Source: Baffinella frigidus (lineage: Eukaryota; Cryptophyceae; Cryptomonadales; Baffinellaceae). From it: a DNA stretch of 11,794 nucleotides. This document shows, one piece after another, positions 9,001-11,794 of the stretch. The notes under the pieces are model-generated. The model worked only from the letters and a program-made list of their open reading frames with translations, searched no databases and was not told where the DNA came from. Every line of letters begins with the position of its first letter. Position 1 is the stretch's first letter. Where the stretch lies: positions 357,082 to 368,875 of the forward strand of contig MU646713.1 in assembly GCA_026770585.1 (NCBI GenBank). The letters are read 5' to 3'. A program made the position numbers and the translations under genes.

Positions 9001-11794
9001 CAGGAAAGTCGTCAGCTTGACAGACAGAAACCCACGTACTTGGGAAGTCGTCAGAGAGGAGAGAGGAGAGAGGAGAGAGTAGAGAGGAGAGAGGAGAGAG
9101 GAGTGAGGAGAGAGAAGAGAGGAGAGAGGAGAGGAAACCCATGTACACGTCCGGGTCCGCGATCTACGGAATCCGGGAATTGCGGCCAGTTCACACATTC
9201 GTACCCACGAACCGGCCACTTTTGAAAACCCATAATTAATTCTCCTCTGACGAAATGACTTTTGGAAGGAATGGCGCATCTCCACGGTGATGTACACGTC
9301 CGGGTCCGCAATCTGCGCGCGTCCAGGGCAGGTCCCAAGAGAGAAATTGCCTAAGATTGATTTCCCGATTTTTTCGGGGAAGAGTCAGCGGTTTTCACAC
9401 TGGTGTCCACGAAAAGAATGAAACACCGCCATAAGTTGACGATTTTCAGGACCAGCATGGTCAACTTTTGCCATTGTTTCATTGTTTTCGTGTGACCAAC
9501 AGATGTGAAACCGCTCCACGCCGTCAGCCTCCCGCCACGTGACCACTTTTGCAAAGGTTCTAAACCGCCCTGGAGCGGACTTGGAAGTATTCTTAAGTCA
9601 ATTTTGCGATTTTCAAGGGGAATGTACCCTCCTGAGGAGTACCCCGTGATGAATGGATCTGGTACAAAAAGGTCTAATAAGTATTTTAGTGGTATAAGTC
9701 CTGTCAACTTTTGCGATAAGGGTTTATTCGGGATTGGCCGCAACTCCCCTCCAGGGTGGGTGGTCGTCCATGGCAAAAATCCAGCATTGTCCCAAAAACC
9801 GCGCCGTGTGTGGGGGGGGGGGGGCACCTCGAAGAAAAACTCCTGGTCAAATTTGACCTGTCCCGTCCAGGTCAAATTTGACCTGTACCGTCATTGAACC
9901 TGGGCAAACAGGTCAAACACCGCGCCGTTGGGGGGGGGGGGAGGGCGCACCTCGAAATAGAACTCCTGGTCAAATTTGACCGTCACGCTCACAGACTTTT
10001 GGATCACTCATCTCCAGGCGTGAAAGTACTAAAGACGAAGAAGAAGAAGAAGAAGTTGGGGGGGGGCGCGCACCTCGAAGTAAAACTCCTGGTCAAATTT
10101 GACCTGTCCCGTCCAGGTCCGGATGATACCCTGGACCAGTTGGTCCCCCGCCGGTCGCTCCTCCCCAACCTGCAAAGTTGACGGATTTGTACCACACACC
10201 CAGCATGTTGACTTAAGAATAGCCCTGGACGAGACGGTCCCCCACCGGGCGCGCTTCCCCGACCTGCCCTCCCCAGCTCGGTCTCAGTGTATTTGCTCTC
10301 GCGAATTTGGTGAGTCCGGGCGCCTTTTCGCTCGAAAATTGATGAATCTGTACCGCAGACCCAGCATGTTGACTTACGAATAGTCCGGGAGCCAAATTTG
10401 ACCTGTCCCGTCCAGGTTCGGATGATACCCTGGACCAGCCGGCCGCTCCTCCCCAACCTGCACCAAATCCGGACGATTTTTCGATTAATTACATGTATTC
10501 GTACCGGGTGAATTTTAATTAGTACCACGAAACTAAATGGACCGATGCGGTTCGGTCGGTCCCCCGCCGGCCGCTCCTCCCCGACTTGCAAAGTTGACAA
10601 TGAAAACAACTTTAAAAAAGGAAACAACTTGCAGAAAGTGCGACCACTTTGACAGTGGGTATAAGAGTCCCCACCCTGCCCTCCCCGGCTCTGTCTCAGT
10701 CTATTTGACCAAATGGACTAAATCAACAGACCAGACCAAACACACCAAACCGAAATTGCTGCGCCCGACTCGGGTCGCTACCGCCTGAGACAGAACCGCA
10801 TCGGTCCATTTACTTTCGTGGTACTAATACATAATTGCTCGGTACAAATACATGTAATTAATCGAAAAGCTGGTAGTAGAAACGGGGTTGGCCGATAGTG
10901 CTTTGCAGCGATCCTATCATCGCAGGGAGGAGAGTCTAGCCCTGTCTCAGTCTATGTGGTCGCACCACTTTGGTGGGCCCAGGCTCTGTCAACTTTGGCA
11001 ACTTTGCAGCAAAGTTGCCAGACGAGATGTGTACCGCGCACCCAGGACTTAAAATTGAGAATAGCCAACCGGTTATTGAAACCCGGCGGAGCTAGGGACC
11101 TCTAGGGTTTAGGTTATGACCTTGCTGCGGGTCCCGCATGTGACGCGCATCAGCACGGCCCCGTCCGCGGCCAGAACTCGCTCGGCCTCCAGCACCTACC
11201 CCGAGAGAGAGAGAGAGATCTTTCAGAACGCGACGTTTCGTTTCGTGGTTGTAAACGGGTGTGCGCTCCCATGTGAAACGCGGACGTGAAGGTCTCTCGG
11301 CAGGTGCTTGAAGCCGAACTCGCTCGGCTTCAAGCACCTGCCGAGAGACCTTCATCACTACCACACACCCTCCTGGTACAGACGCTACAACCCCGGTACT
11401 AGCTACACGTCAACAGTGCTAAAGAGAGAGAGATCGTTATTTGACAGCATGGGTTATTCACGAAATCCATTTATAGCCCACTGTATGGGTTACATATCGC
11501 AGAGAGTTTCTGGGACAGCCCACCGGGTGTCAGTGGTTCTGGGGGGGCAAGGCTGGCCGTGACGAGGAAGCGCTGGGGTCCCGCAAGGTCGTCGCGTCCT
11601 TTGAAGGCTACCAGCTCCGTCAACTTCTACCAATTTCGCATTGTTTTACCAATTTCTTTGACACAATCTCGTACCATTTTCGCATTATTTCGCGTTATTT
11701 CGGCGGCCAACTTCTCTGCACGCCGCTCTAGAATAAGGGGCAAGGCGGACCGTGACGAGGAAGCGCTGGGGTCCAGCAAGGTCGTCGCGTCCTT
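1..11794 (-). CDS. Partial multi-exon gene for a tandem C2-domain protein
   Basis: Seen: about fourteen minus-strand blocks, each bounded by AG upstream and GT (once GC) downstream, join with matching intron phases into one open frame of about 0.93 kb. Family knowledge: C2 domains are eight-stranded beta sandwiches that bind membrane phospholipids, often with calcium; tandem C2 proteins such as synaptotagmins, extended synaptotagmins, MCTPs and ferlins act in membrane trafficking and contact. The blocks supply strand 1 (FLVT+VLEAERV; RLSVRVIQ), loop 1 (AMDEGGTSDAYV), the WNEDFDFFF strand, loop 3 (MWDRDTAARDDF) and the terminal strands (EWVLL...GRLQLYL). Inference: two successive C2 domains of a longer protein; neither the start nor the stop codon is in the window. 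I cannot assign a subfamily. Over 90% of the locus is intron filled with telomere-type repeats, partial exon copies and palindromes. Exon detection is by eye, so some boundaries or extra exons may be wrong. Confidence 0.82.
77..102 (-). CDS. Possible microexon 13
   Basis: This exon of 26 nt has a strong acceptor (TCTTCCCCCCGCTGCAG|G, phase 2) and donor CCCAAG|GTCAGT (phase 1). It would read HIEM-W-SVKAYLAQ with exon 12. Support is only the good splice contexts and the phase match; no motif confirms it. Confidence 0.4.
131..273. mobile_element. Palindromic MITE-like element, family 1 copy A
   Basis: Imperfect inverted arms of about 55 bp run from CAGGTA (131) to TACCTG (273). The inner arm acaaaaattactacaca and its partner tgtgtagtaattttcgt match the 1637-1759 element; the outer arms (aaatgctcgg, gagttcccc) do not. 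No coding capacity. It lies in the intron between exon 12b and exon 13. No clear target-site duplication is visible. Confidence 0.75.
283..351 (+). repeat. Dispersed repeat gatcggtccattta..., copy 1
   Basis: The stretch from gatcggtccattta through cgtggtgctac to acatgttattaacc recurs at 1502-1568 and, in inverted orientation to each other, as the two arms of the 10477-10868 structure. Here it directly follows the 131-273 palindrome. Probably one terminal arm of a non-autonomous element. Confidence 0.7.
416..490 (-). CDS. Full-length second copy of exon 12 (b)
   Basis: Equal length and phases: AGTTGAG|GTTG at the start, GAGATGTG|GTCATT at the end. It encodes LQLCLSMSPKTGASD, then SPLNSHIEM. 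Against copy a there are several synonymous changes (CTA/CTG, TCT/TCG, TCC/TCA, GAC/GAT) and two amino-acid changes (Y/C, A/P). The acceptor context is weaker than in copy a. It is an intact duplicate, unlike most exon copies here. Confidence 0.65.
630..704 (-). CDS. Exon 12: last C2 strand and following segment (copy a)
   Basis: This exon of 75 nt has acceptor CCAAACAG|GCTG (phase 2) and donor GAGATGTG|GTCCTT (phase 2). It encodes (R)LQLYLSMSAKTGASD, then SPLNSHIEM and TG of Trp. With exon 11 it reads SAG-R-LQLYLSM. A full-length paralogous copy lies at 416-490. Since 75 is a multiple of three and both ends are phase 2, one or both copies could be included without a frameshift. Confidence 0.75.
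705..946 (-). repeat. Intron 11-12 made of telomere-type repeats
   Basis: Plus strand TTTAGGG with variants (TTTGGGG, TTTAGAG, and a stretch with tgaaaaggcgccggcgg). In the minus sense the intron runs GTCCCTAACCCC ... CCCAAACAG, so donor, body and acceptor are all heptamer-derived. No gene inside. Confidence 0.8.
947..987 (-). CDS. Exon 11: EWVLL strand near C2 end
   Basis: This exon of 41 nt has acceptor CTGAGACAG|GAG (phase 0) and donor GCGGGCAG|GTCCCT (phase 2). It encodes EWVLLANGKRSAG plus two bases. A Trp-x-x-Leu followed by a polar turn and Gly, then a hydrophobic strand, is the common last segment of C2 domains. Exon 12 provides the strand (R-LQLYLSM). Telomere-type repeats fill both flanking introns. 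Confidence 0.75.
988..1150 (-). repeat. Intron 10-11 made of telomere-type repeats
   Basis: 163 nt; in the minus sense it opens GCAAATCCTAACCCCC and closes CCCTAAGCCCTGAGACAG. The body is mainly CCCTAAA units with scattered substitutions. Nothing else is present. Confidence 0.8.
1151..1200 (-). CDS. Exon 10: strand 7 of second C2 domain
   Basis: This exon of 50 nt has acceptor CTAAACCAG|GC (phase 1) and end CGCCAG|GCAAAT (phase 0, a GC-type donor). It encodes GKASVSIAGLVDFRPRQ, continuing exon 9 as RDDFM-GKASVSIAGLVDF, the usual DDFLGxAxVxLxxL of C2 domains. TTTAGGG repeats abut both ends. It is too short to stand alone; its phase fit and C2 continuity support it. Confidence 0.78.
1201..1359 (-). 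repeat. Intron 9-10 made of telomere-type repeats
   Basis: 159 nt; the minus sense is GTCCTGAACCCTAAA ... CCCTAAACCAG. About ten perfect plus-strand TTTAGGG units lie in a row near 1280-1350; the rest are variants (TTTAGAG, TTCGGGT). The exon boundaries coincide with the repeat boundaries. Confidence 0.85.
1360..1463 (-). CDS. Exon 9: WNE strand and calcium loop 3 of second C2 domain
   Basis: This exon of 104 nt has acceptor GCGCCAG|GTGG (phase 2) and donor TTCATGG|GTCCTG (phase 1). It encodes (R)WNEDFDFFFPAGAAVPS, then MELEMWDRDTAARDDFM. WNEDFDFFF is the conserved C2 central strand. WDRD and the following RDD give three aspartates at spacing 2 and 6, like D230, D232 and D238 of synaptotagmin-1 C2A. 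With exon 8 all five calcium ligands are present. The donor runs at once into CCCTAAA repeats. The plus-strand reading of this block (lysine/serine rich) is a shadow. Confidence 0.88.
1502..1568 (+). repeat. Dispersed repeat gatcggtccattta..., copy 2
   Basis: Same sequence family as 283-351 with a few changes (cgtggtactaattaaaaattgc). It lies between exon 9 and its first partial copy. Confidence 0.7.
1578..1634 (-). pseudogene. 5'-half copy of exon 9 with element-derived acceptor
   Basis: Reads WNEDFDFFFPAGAAVPSM. All five nucleotide differences from exon 9 within this stretch are synonymous third positions, a sign that the sequences diverged while coding. It ends after TCCATGGA. The acceptor TTTATTCGTTTCAG|G is supplied by the terminal repeat of the palindromic element at 1637-1759. 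Confidence 0.8.
1637..1759. mobile_element. Palindromic MITE-like element, family 1 copy B, at an exon edge
   Basis: Inverted ends gaaacgaataaaa/ttttattcgtttc and inner arms aacaaaaattactacaca/tgtgtagtaattttcgt. It sits exactly where the exon 9 copy begins: in the unoccupied exon 9 site CCACCTG continues into GCGCC, here into AAACGAAT. On the minus strand its end supplies a pyrimidine-rich tract and CAG acceptor for the exon copy. Confidence 0.75.
1770..1973 (-). pseudogene. Two further degraded 5' copies of exon 9
   Basis: 1831-1770 begins GGTCTCAG|GTGG and reads WTEDFDFFF, then repeats part of itself and shifts frame through a 14-nt deletion. 1973-1940 is an older remnant (aatgaagacttc...) with TAG where the Trp codon should be. 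Both lie upstream of exon 9 and keep only its 5' part. Confidence 0.65.
2046..2207. repeat. Foldback with ~28-bp arms
   Basis: Left ccacacagcgggcttcgaag (from 2046) pairs with right cttcgtagcccgctgtgtgg (to 2207) with few mismatches. The interior of about 105 bp has no motif I recognise. In intron 8-9. Confidence 0.75.
2406..2510. repeat. Foldback with internal perfect hairpin
   Basis: Outer ends gggagcaatcg/gattgctccc are inverted. The inner perfect hairpin 2457-2482 has 11-bp arms (agaaaacacgg/ccgtgttttct) with a tttt loop, and a gtcaactttt/gttgacattt pair lies between. Non-coding, in intron 8-9. Confidence 0.75.
2511..2845. other. Intron 8-9 stretch with short repeats only
   Basis: Holds reverse-oriented copies of the (gcggtgtgcagagaa) ... 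(ccgaaataatt) block (2545-2580, 2700-2730), the reverse complement of the block at 11698-11728, and a ggttgtatatgtcaaatcg repeat (2584-2670). No exon-like block. Confidence 0.55.
2846..3430 (-). repeat. Tandem array with three 3'-half copies of exon 8
   Basis: A unit of 184-200 bp recurs with the gggcgg mark at 2851, 3051 and 3235; the true exon (3434) is the fourth. In the minus sense each copy encodes VLVTFGHMKKRTGVQ or VLVTCGHMKKRTGVQ, then MKTLRP, with synonymous changes (CGC/CGT, AAG/AAA, ACA/ACT). The 3235 and 3051 copies keep AG|GTG; the 2851 copy has lost the GT. The exon start and acceptor are missing in all three. Spacers are AT-rich with AAGTTGAC/GTCAACTT palindromes. All copies lie downstream of exon 8. 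Confidence 0.85.
2922..2955. repeat. Perfect AAGTTGACGGTTTC palindrome
   Basis: 14-bp arms (aagttgacggtttc/gaaaccgtcaactt) around gtacca. Decayed versions recur at about 3120-3157 and 3306-3345, one per unit of the exon 8 array, and single arms (ccgtcaacttttacca) at 2297, 3377 and 11616. Confidence 0.85.
3431..3543 (-). CDS. Exon 8: calcium loop 1 and central strands of second C2 domain
   Basis: This exon of 113 nt has acceptor GGTGGTGCAG|GCT (phase 0) and donor CGCCCCAG|GTAC (phase 2). It encodes ATGIPAMDEGGTSDAYV, then LVTCGHMKKRTGVQMKTLRP. The two loop-1 aspartates (MD and SD) are six residues apart, as in synaptotagmin C2A (D172, D178). The basic KKR lies where many C2 domains bind phosphoinositides. 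Phase 2 joins exon 9 as LRP-R-WNEDFDF. GTG repeats upstream of the acceptor also read as VVVVVQ, but splicing from exon 7 in phase 0 places them in the intron. Confidence 0.88.
3585..3608 (-). pseudogene. Middle/3' fragment of exon 7
   Basis: Reads H-P-TVLPV, matching HSTVLPV of exon 7, and continues into a stretch that resembles the exon 7 end with a short deletion. It lies downstream of exon 7, just before exon 8. Confidence 0.5.
3712..3746 (-). pseudogene. 5' copy of exon 8 with an Asp-to-Tyr change
   Basis: Acceptor GGTGCAG|GCT, then ATGIPAMYEGGT. Two differences from exon 8 are synonymous (GGT/GGG, ACG/ACT). One (GAC to TAC) replaces the first calcium-binding Asp. Homology ends after GGT. 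It lies upstream of exon 8 and also repeats the intron end before the acceptor. Confidence 0.75.
3747..4510. other. Intron 7-8 stretch with dispersed short repeats
   Basis: Contains agttgacagatttgtggg...gagttgactttgaa at 3866-3899 and again at 4181-4221, cggggg(g/t)ttgtacgcggagg at 4153 and 4225, cgagggttcttgaga/cgagggttcttagac at 4250 and 4410, and a ttacggatcgaaaccaaca element at 3626, 4460 and 4648 and inverted at 4055-4075. No C2-like exon seen. Confidence 0.55.
4511..4585 (-). CDS. Exon 7: linker and strand 1 of second C2 domain
   Basis: This exon of 75 nt (25 codons) has acceptor CTAAACCAG|GCA and donor ATTCAG|GTGCCC, phase 0 at both ends. It encodes AVMAALQKHSTVLPV then MCRLSVRVIQ. 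Joined to exon 8 it gives RLSVRVIQ+ATGIPAMD, a textbook C2 opening (LxVxVxxAxxLP-like). The acceptor is set in a short telomere-type tract. Partial copies occur at 4723-4754 (5' part) and 3585-3608 (middle part). Confidence 0.75.
4723..4754 (-). pseudogene. 5' copy of exon 7
   Basis: Acceptor CCCCTCTCAG|ACG, then TVMAALQKHS with synonymous third-position changes (GCT/GCG, CTA/CTG, TCC/TCA). It then diverges into a ccacttaag repeat. It lies upstream of exon 7. Confidence 0.7.
4840..4913 (+). repeat. TTTAGGG tract next to exon 6 copy
   Basis: About ten heptamers with variants (TTTAGTG, TTCAGGG, TTTAGAA, TTTCGGG). A shorter tract, gtttagggtttggagtttgg, at 4590-4614 forms the sequence before the exon 7 acceptor. 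Confidence 0.85.
4917..4965 (-). pseudogene. 3' copy of exon 6 (b)
   Basis: Reads RVERKKDNADGDDQ and ends GACCAG|GTAACC, a better donor than that of the proposed exon 6, but the 5' side diverges (gttgccgcggg, no LRLS and no clear acceptor). It borders TTTAGGG repeats at 4840-4913. Confidence 0.65.
5128..5277. mobile_element. 150-bp foldback with nested hairpins
   Basis: Arms 5128-5194 and 5211-5277 are nearly exact reverse complements of about 67 bp with a 16-nt centre. Each arm holds its own small hairpin (aaacgactt...aagtcgttt) and a taagttgac / gtcaactta inner end. MITE-like; no ORF. It lies between two exon 6 copies, themselves part of a ~280-bp direct repeat (gatgcaaggtgttggaggag at 5099 and 5382). 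Confidence 0.85.
5284..5322 (-). pseudogene. 3' copy of exon 6 (a)
   Basis: Reads LERKEDTADGDNQ and ends CAG|GCAACC, so the GT is GC here. The start of the exon is missing. It lies directly next to the 5128-5277 foldback. Confidence 0.65.
5400..5571 (+). repeat. GGGTGTA heptamer array
   Basis: More than twenty 7-bp units of gggtgta with variants (gtgtagt, ggatgta, gtttagg). The unit is one base from the telomere heptamer (TTTAGGG to TGTAGGG) and lies directly after the exon 6 donor in the transcript sense. Confidence 0.9.
5576..5630 (-). CDS. Exon 6: end of first C2 domain and acidic/basic linker
   Basis: This exon of 55 nt has acceptor CTAAACAG|GCTGCG (phase 2) and donor GACCAA|GTAACC (phase 0). 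It encodes (W)LRLSRVERKEDNADGDDQ, a typical C2 end (W-x-x-L) followed by a charged linker. The acceptor abuts TTTAGGG repeats and the donor abuts the GGGTGTA array. Copies downstream at 4917-4965 and 5284-5322 and upstream at 5739-5754 are partial. Confidence 0.75.
5631..5735 (+). repeat. TTTAGGG tract before the exon 6 acceptor
   Basis: Fairly pure TTTAGGG array (variants TTTGGGT, TTTATGG, TTTCGGG). In the minus sense it forms the 3' end of intron 5-6, ending CTAAACAG at the exon. Confidence 0.85.
5739..5754 (-). pseudogene. 5' fragment of exon 6
   Basis: GGGGCAG|G followed by CTA CGG CTG TCG CGG reads LRLSR, the start of exon 6 with synonymous changes. It lies upstream of exon 6 at the far end of a TTTAGGG tract. 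Confidence 0.6.
5760..6468. other. Intron 5-6 stretch with a direct repeat, no exon seen
   Basis: Contains two related blocks, about 5870-5925 and 6386-6445, that share gcaacgcggccc(c/t)gattcgag and ttcgcccgga, and an AAGTTGAC...CACCCAGCATGT motif at 5768-5808 that recurs near 10175 and 10350. The middle (6120-6300) is AT-richer without a motif I recognise. No block with C2 similarity was found. Confidence 0.5.
6469..6603 (+). repeat. TTTGGGG/TTTAGGG tract
   Basis: Starts as TTTGGGG units and passes into TTTAGGG with variants. It ends at the 6609 partial copy of exon 5, beyond which the repeat orientation reverses to CCCTAAA. Confidence 0.85.
6609..7675 (-). pseudogene. Array of seven 3'-half copies of exon 5 between CCCTAAA tracts
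   Basis: Copies start near 6609, 6764, 6923, 7072, 7236, 7466 and 7615 (low ends). Each reads VNIHGKAVTSTESEAW or a close variant and ends TG|GTACGC or nearly so. The copies at 6923, 7072 and 7466 begin at the same place, with plus-strand CCCTAAA-type DNA fused directly before GTGAAC; those at 6764 and 7615 extend further 5' (to KILGA and about LGA). The 6764 copy has TSTETEDW, and the 6609 copy has a stop (TAG) just after TEAW. Many differences are synonymous (GTC/GTG, ATC/ATT, CAC/CAT, GGG/GGA, GCC/GCG). All lie on the 3' side of exon 5. Confidence 0.8.
6659..7725 (-). repeat. CCCTAAA-oriented telomere tracts between exon 5 copies
   Basis: Blocks at about 6659-6740, 6843-6918, 6970-7065, 7118-7232, 7513-7610 and 7674-7722 are CCCTAAA on the plus strand, with variants CCCTAAG, CCCTTAG and CCCATAA. 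A shared sub-block (ccctaacctcgaacccataaac) recurs at about 7018, 7182 and 7561, so the tracts were amplified together with the exon copies. Confidence 0.85.
7299..7437 (+). repeat. (ACACA/CACAA)n pentanucleotide microsatellite
   Basis: About 27 units of cacaa, with a few shorter cacca or cagca variants, inside the exon 5 copy array. It produces long Thr-Gln-His-Asn or Cys-Val-Leu open frames that are not genes. Confidence 0.95.
7729..7807 (-). CDS. Exon 5: last strands of first C2 domain
   Basis: This exon of 79 nt has acceptor GCGACAG|GTGGCG (phase 1) and donor GAGGCCTG|GTACGC (phase 2). It encodes GGAAQAKILGAVNIHGK then AVTSTESEAW. ILGAVNI corresponds to the FLGxVxI strand after loop 3, and SEAW to the conserved Trp near the C2 end. 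Phase 1 matches exon 4 and phase 2 matches exon 6 (EA-W-LRLSRVERK). This is the only copy with both splice sides intact; at least eight partial copies surround it. Confidence 0.8.
7993..8040 (-). pseudogene. 5'-half copy of exon 5
   Basis: Reads GAAQAKILGAVNIH after acceptor TTACACAG|GG, then diverges into an AT-rich insert (about 7850-7992) that includes small palindromes such as gtatatttcgtgatatac. It lies upstream of exon 5 and keeps only the 5' part. Confidence 0.75.
8044..8395 (+). repeat. TTTAGGG/TTTATGG tract in intron 4-5
   Basis: Mixed heptamers: TTGAGGG and TTTGGGG first, then TTTATGG units (about 8150-8190 and 8258-8312) around pure TTTAGGG (8191-8248). The donor of the 8402 exon 4 copy feeds directly into it. 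Confidence 0.85.
8402..8457 (-). pseudogene. 3' copy of exon 4 lacking its start
   Basis: Reads DLDVYITVEMRHLREGQK with donor AAAAG|GTCGAACC, running straight into CCTAAACCC repeats. The first codons and the AG acceptor are lost. It is the most downstream exon 4 copy and keeps the 3' end only. Confidence 0.7.
8559..8619 (-). CDS. Full-length alternative copy of exon 4 (b), diverged
   Basis: 61 nt bounded by AAAAG|ATCGCT and AAACTG|GTCAAACC. It encodes IAGPKKYVTVQM then GHLREGQT. It is the most diverged of the three intact copies, yet open, equal in length and with C2-compatible substitutions (YITVEM to YVTVQM). That pattern suggests past or present coding constraint rather than neutral decay. 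Confidence 0.5.
8617..8930 (-). repeat. Duplicated hairpin-rich block before exon 4 copies
   Basis: Two copies (8617-8725 and 8797-8918) share gctatctta(g/t)gggtg, an inner gctacg/cgaaacgct palindrome, and inverted cacccataagatagc. They form the acceptor side of exon 4 copies b and a, and were duplicated with them (spacing about 180-195 bp). Confidence 0.75.
8739..8799 (-). CDS. Full-length alternative copy of exon 4 (a)
   Basis: The same 61 nt and the same phases: AAAG|ATCGCTGAT at the 5' end and AAACTG|GTCAAACC at the 3' end. It encodes IADLDVYITVEM then RHLREGQT, differing from 8933-8993 at P/L and K/T. Because 61 is not a multiple of three, including it together with another copy would shift the frame. 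It is either an alternative exon, a replacement for the proposed exon 4, or a non-used duplicate. Confidence 0.55.
8933..8993 (-). CDS. Exon 4: late strand of first C2 domain (preferred copy)
   Basis: This exon of 61 nt has acceptor GACGTAG|ATC (phase 0) and donor AAAAAG|GTCAAA (phase 1). It encodes IADPDVYITVEM then RHLREGQK plus one base. YITVEM matches the LEMW strand before loop 3 of the exon 9 domain, but the calcium-binding aspartates are absent (MRHLREGQK in place of MWDRDTAARDD). The phase-1 end joins exon 5 as K-G-GAAQAKILG. Two other 61-nt copies exist, so the choice among the three is not settled. Confidence 0.72.
9053..9136 (+). repeat. Purine-only minisatellite (gagagagga)n
   Basis: Nearly pure purines on the plus strand (pyrimidines on the coding strand), units agaggagag with variants. 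It could form triplex DNA, or act as a pyrimidine tract for splicing into the exon 4 copies downstream. It lies between the 9141-9163 fragment and exon 4. Confidence 0.9.
9141..9312 (-). pseudogene. Two 5'-part copies of exon 4 upstream of it
   Basis: 9312-9271 reads IADPDVYITVEMRH after acceptor GCGCAG|ATT and then diverges. 9163-9141 reads IADPDVY after TAG|ATC and then enters the purine-rich minisatellite. Both keep the acceptor side and lose the 3' end. Confidence 0.7.
9828..9981 (-). pseudogene. Two 3'-half copies of exon 3 downstream of it
   Basis: Blocks ending at 9828 (TGQVKFDQEFFFE) and 9951 (VKFDQEFYFE) repeat only the 3' half of exon 3, with the donor-side GAG|GTGC kept, followed in the transcript sense by long C-runs (plus-strand G-runs near 9812-9824 and 9930-9941). 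Differences from exon 3 are mostly conservative (Y/F). The copy at 9828 also has an internal repeat of its gtcaaatttgacctg stretch. Confidence 0.75.
10074..10169 (-). CDS. Exon 3: central strands of first C2 domain
   Basis: This exon of 96 nt (32 codons) has acceptor CAACTTTGCAG|GTT and donor TTCGAG|GTGCGC, phase 0 at both ends. It encodes VGEERPAGDQLVQGIIRTW followed by TGQVKFDQEFYFE. KFDQEFYFE occupies the place of the WNExFxF strand in C2 domains. Joined to exon 2 it gives TCGTRSK+VGEER, and to exon 4 FYFE+IADPD. Partial copies flank it on both sides. This is the only complete copy. Confidence 0.8.
10223..10590 (-). pseudogene. Three 5'-half copies of exon 3 upstream of it
   Basis: Blocks at about 10263-10223 (VGEARPVGDRLVQG), 10457-10393 and 10590-10548 (GEERPAGDRP) repeat the first half of exon 3. 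The first two are preceded by an AG acceptor (GGGCAG, GGTGCAG). The third has CAAG in place of CAGG. The middle copy carries an 11-nt deletion relative to exon 3, which shifts the frame, and it breaks off at VKF. All lie on the 5' side of exon 3. Confidence 0.75.
10477..10868. mobile_element. Element bounded by ~77-bp terminal inverted repeats
   Basis: The left arm 10477-10553 (ttttcgattaattacatg ... ggaccgatgcggttc) and right arm 10793-10868 (gaaccgcatcggtcc ... catgtaattaatcgaaaa) are imperfect reverse complements. The interior of about 240 bp has no credible ORF and includes a partial exon 3 copy and a tctcagtctatttg repeat also seen near 10284 and 10937. The arms are of the 283-351 family. 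It lies in the exon 2-3 intron. Confidence 0.75.
10996..11020. repeat. Perfect short palindrome tggcaactttgc
   Basis: 12-bp arms around a single a. It contains two opposed copies of the actttgcag intron-end motif used at the exon 3 acceptor. Lies in intron 2-3. Confidence 0.8.
11121..11195 (-). CDS. Exon 2: start of first C2 domain (strands 1-3)
   Basis: This exon of 75 nt (25 codons) opens after a strong pyrimidine tract and acceptor (a CT repeat, then GGGGTAG|GTG) and ends AGCAAG|GTCATA, phase 0 at both ends. It encodes VLEAERVLAADGAV then LMRVTCGTRSK. The VTCG..sK stretch matches VTCGHMKK of exon 8, as expected for the same strand of a paralogous C2 domain. Loop 1 has only one Asp (AADG) where calcium-binding C2 domains have two, spaced six residues apart. 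The intron that follows starts with a short telomere-like stretch. Confidence 0.75.
11287..11354 (-). repeat. Near-perfect palindrome containing a partial exon 2 copy
   Basis: 31-bp perfect inverted arms at 11287-11317 and 11324-11354 surround a 6-nt centre (actcgc). On the minus strand 11337-11317 reads CGGCAG|GTG CTT GAA GCC GAG CGA GTT, which is VLEAERV, the start of exon 2 with synonymous changes (CTT/CTG, GAA/GAG). The acceptor and exon start are therefore present, and the copy then turns back on itself. It lies upstream of exon 2 and keeps only the 5' part of that exon. Confidence 0.85.
11558..11614 (-). pseudogene. Second copy of exon 1
   Basis: This 57-nt open block encodes LVAFKGRDDLAGPQRFLVT in phase with exon 2. 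The upstream AG at 11615-11616 could be an acceptor, but AAAG|GACGC is an alternative. The GT donor of the 11751 copy is replaced by GC. About 190 bp separate the two copies, including a GTCAAC repeat of the family seen throughout the window. It may be the true exon if GC donors are used here, as exon 10 suggests. Confidence 0.5.
11751..11794 (-). CDS. Exon 1 (partial): linker and start of C2 strand 1
   Basis: The minus frame reads GRDDLAGPQRFLVT and ends ACG|GTCCGC, phase 0. Joined to exon 2 it gives RFLVT+VLEAERVLAA, a good C2 first strand. The block runs off the window edge. A second copy at 11558-11614 reads LVAFKGRDDLAGPQRFLVT, with one synonymous difference (GCT/GCG) in the shared codons, but it ends ACG|GCCAGC, a GC-type donor at best. 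I prefer this copy for its GT donor; which one is spliced is unresolved. Confidence 0.55.

Noticed and set aside
8830-9338. Ser-Leu-rich minus ORFs and the Arg-Glu-rich plus ORF
   Set aside because: Translations of the purine minisatellite in different frames.
9351-9897. Overlapping ORFs of 174 (minus) and 130 (plus) codons
   Set aside because: No recognisable domain, and they overlap the 3'-half exon 3 copy and G-runs; open by chance.
10004-10627. 207-codon minus ORF, the longest in the window
   Set aside because: It runs through exon 3, several partial copies and intron DNA in one frame; composition and frameshifts between copies show it is not a single coding unit.
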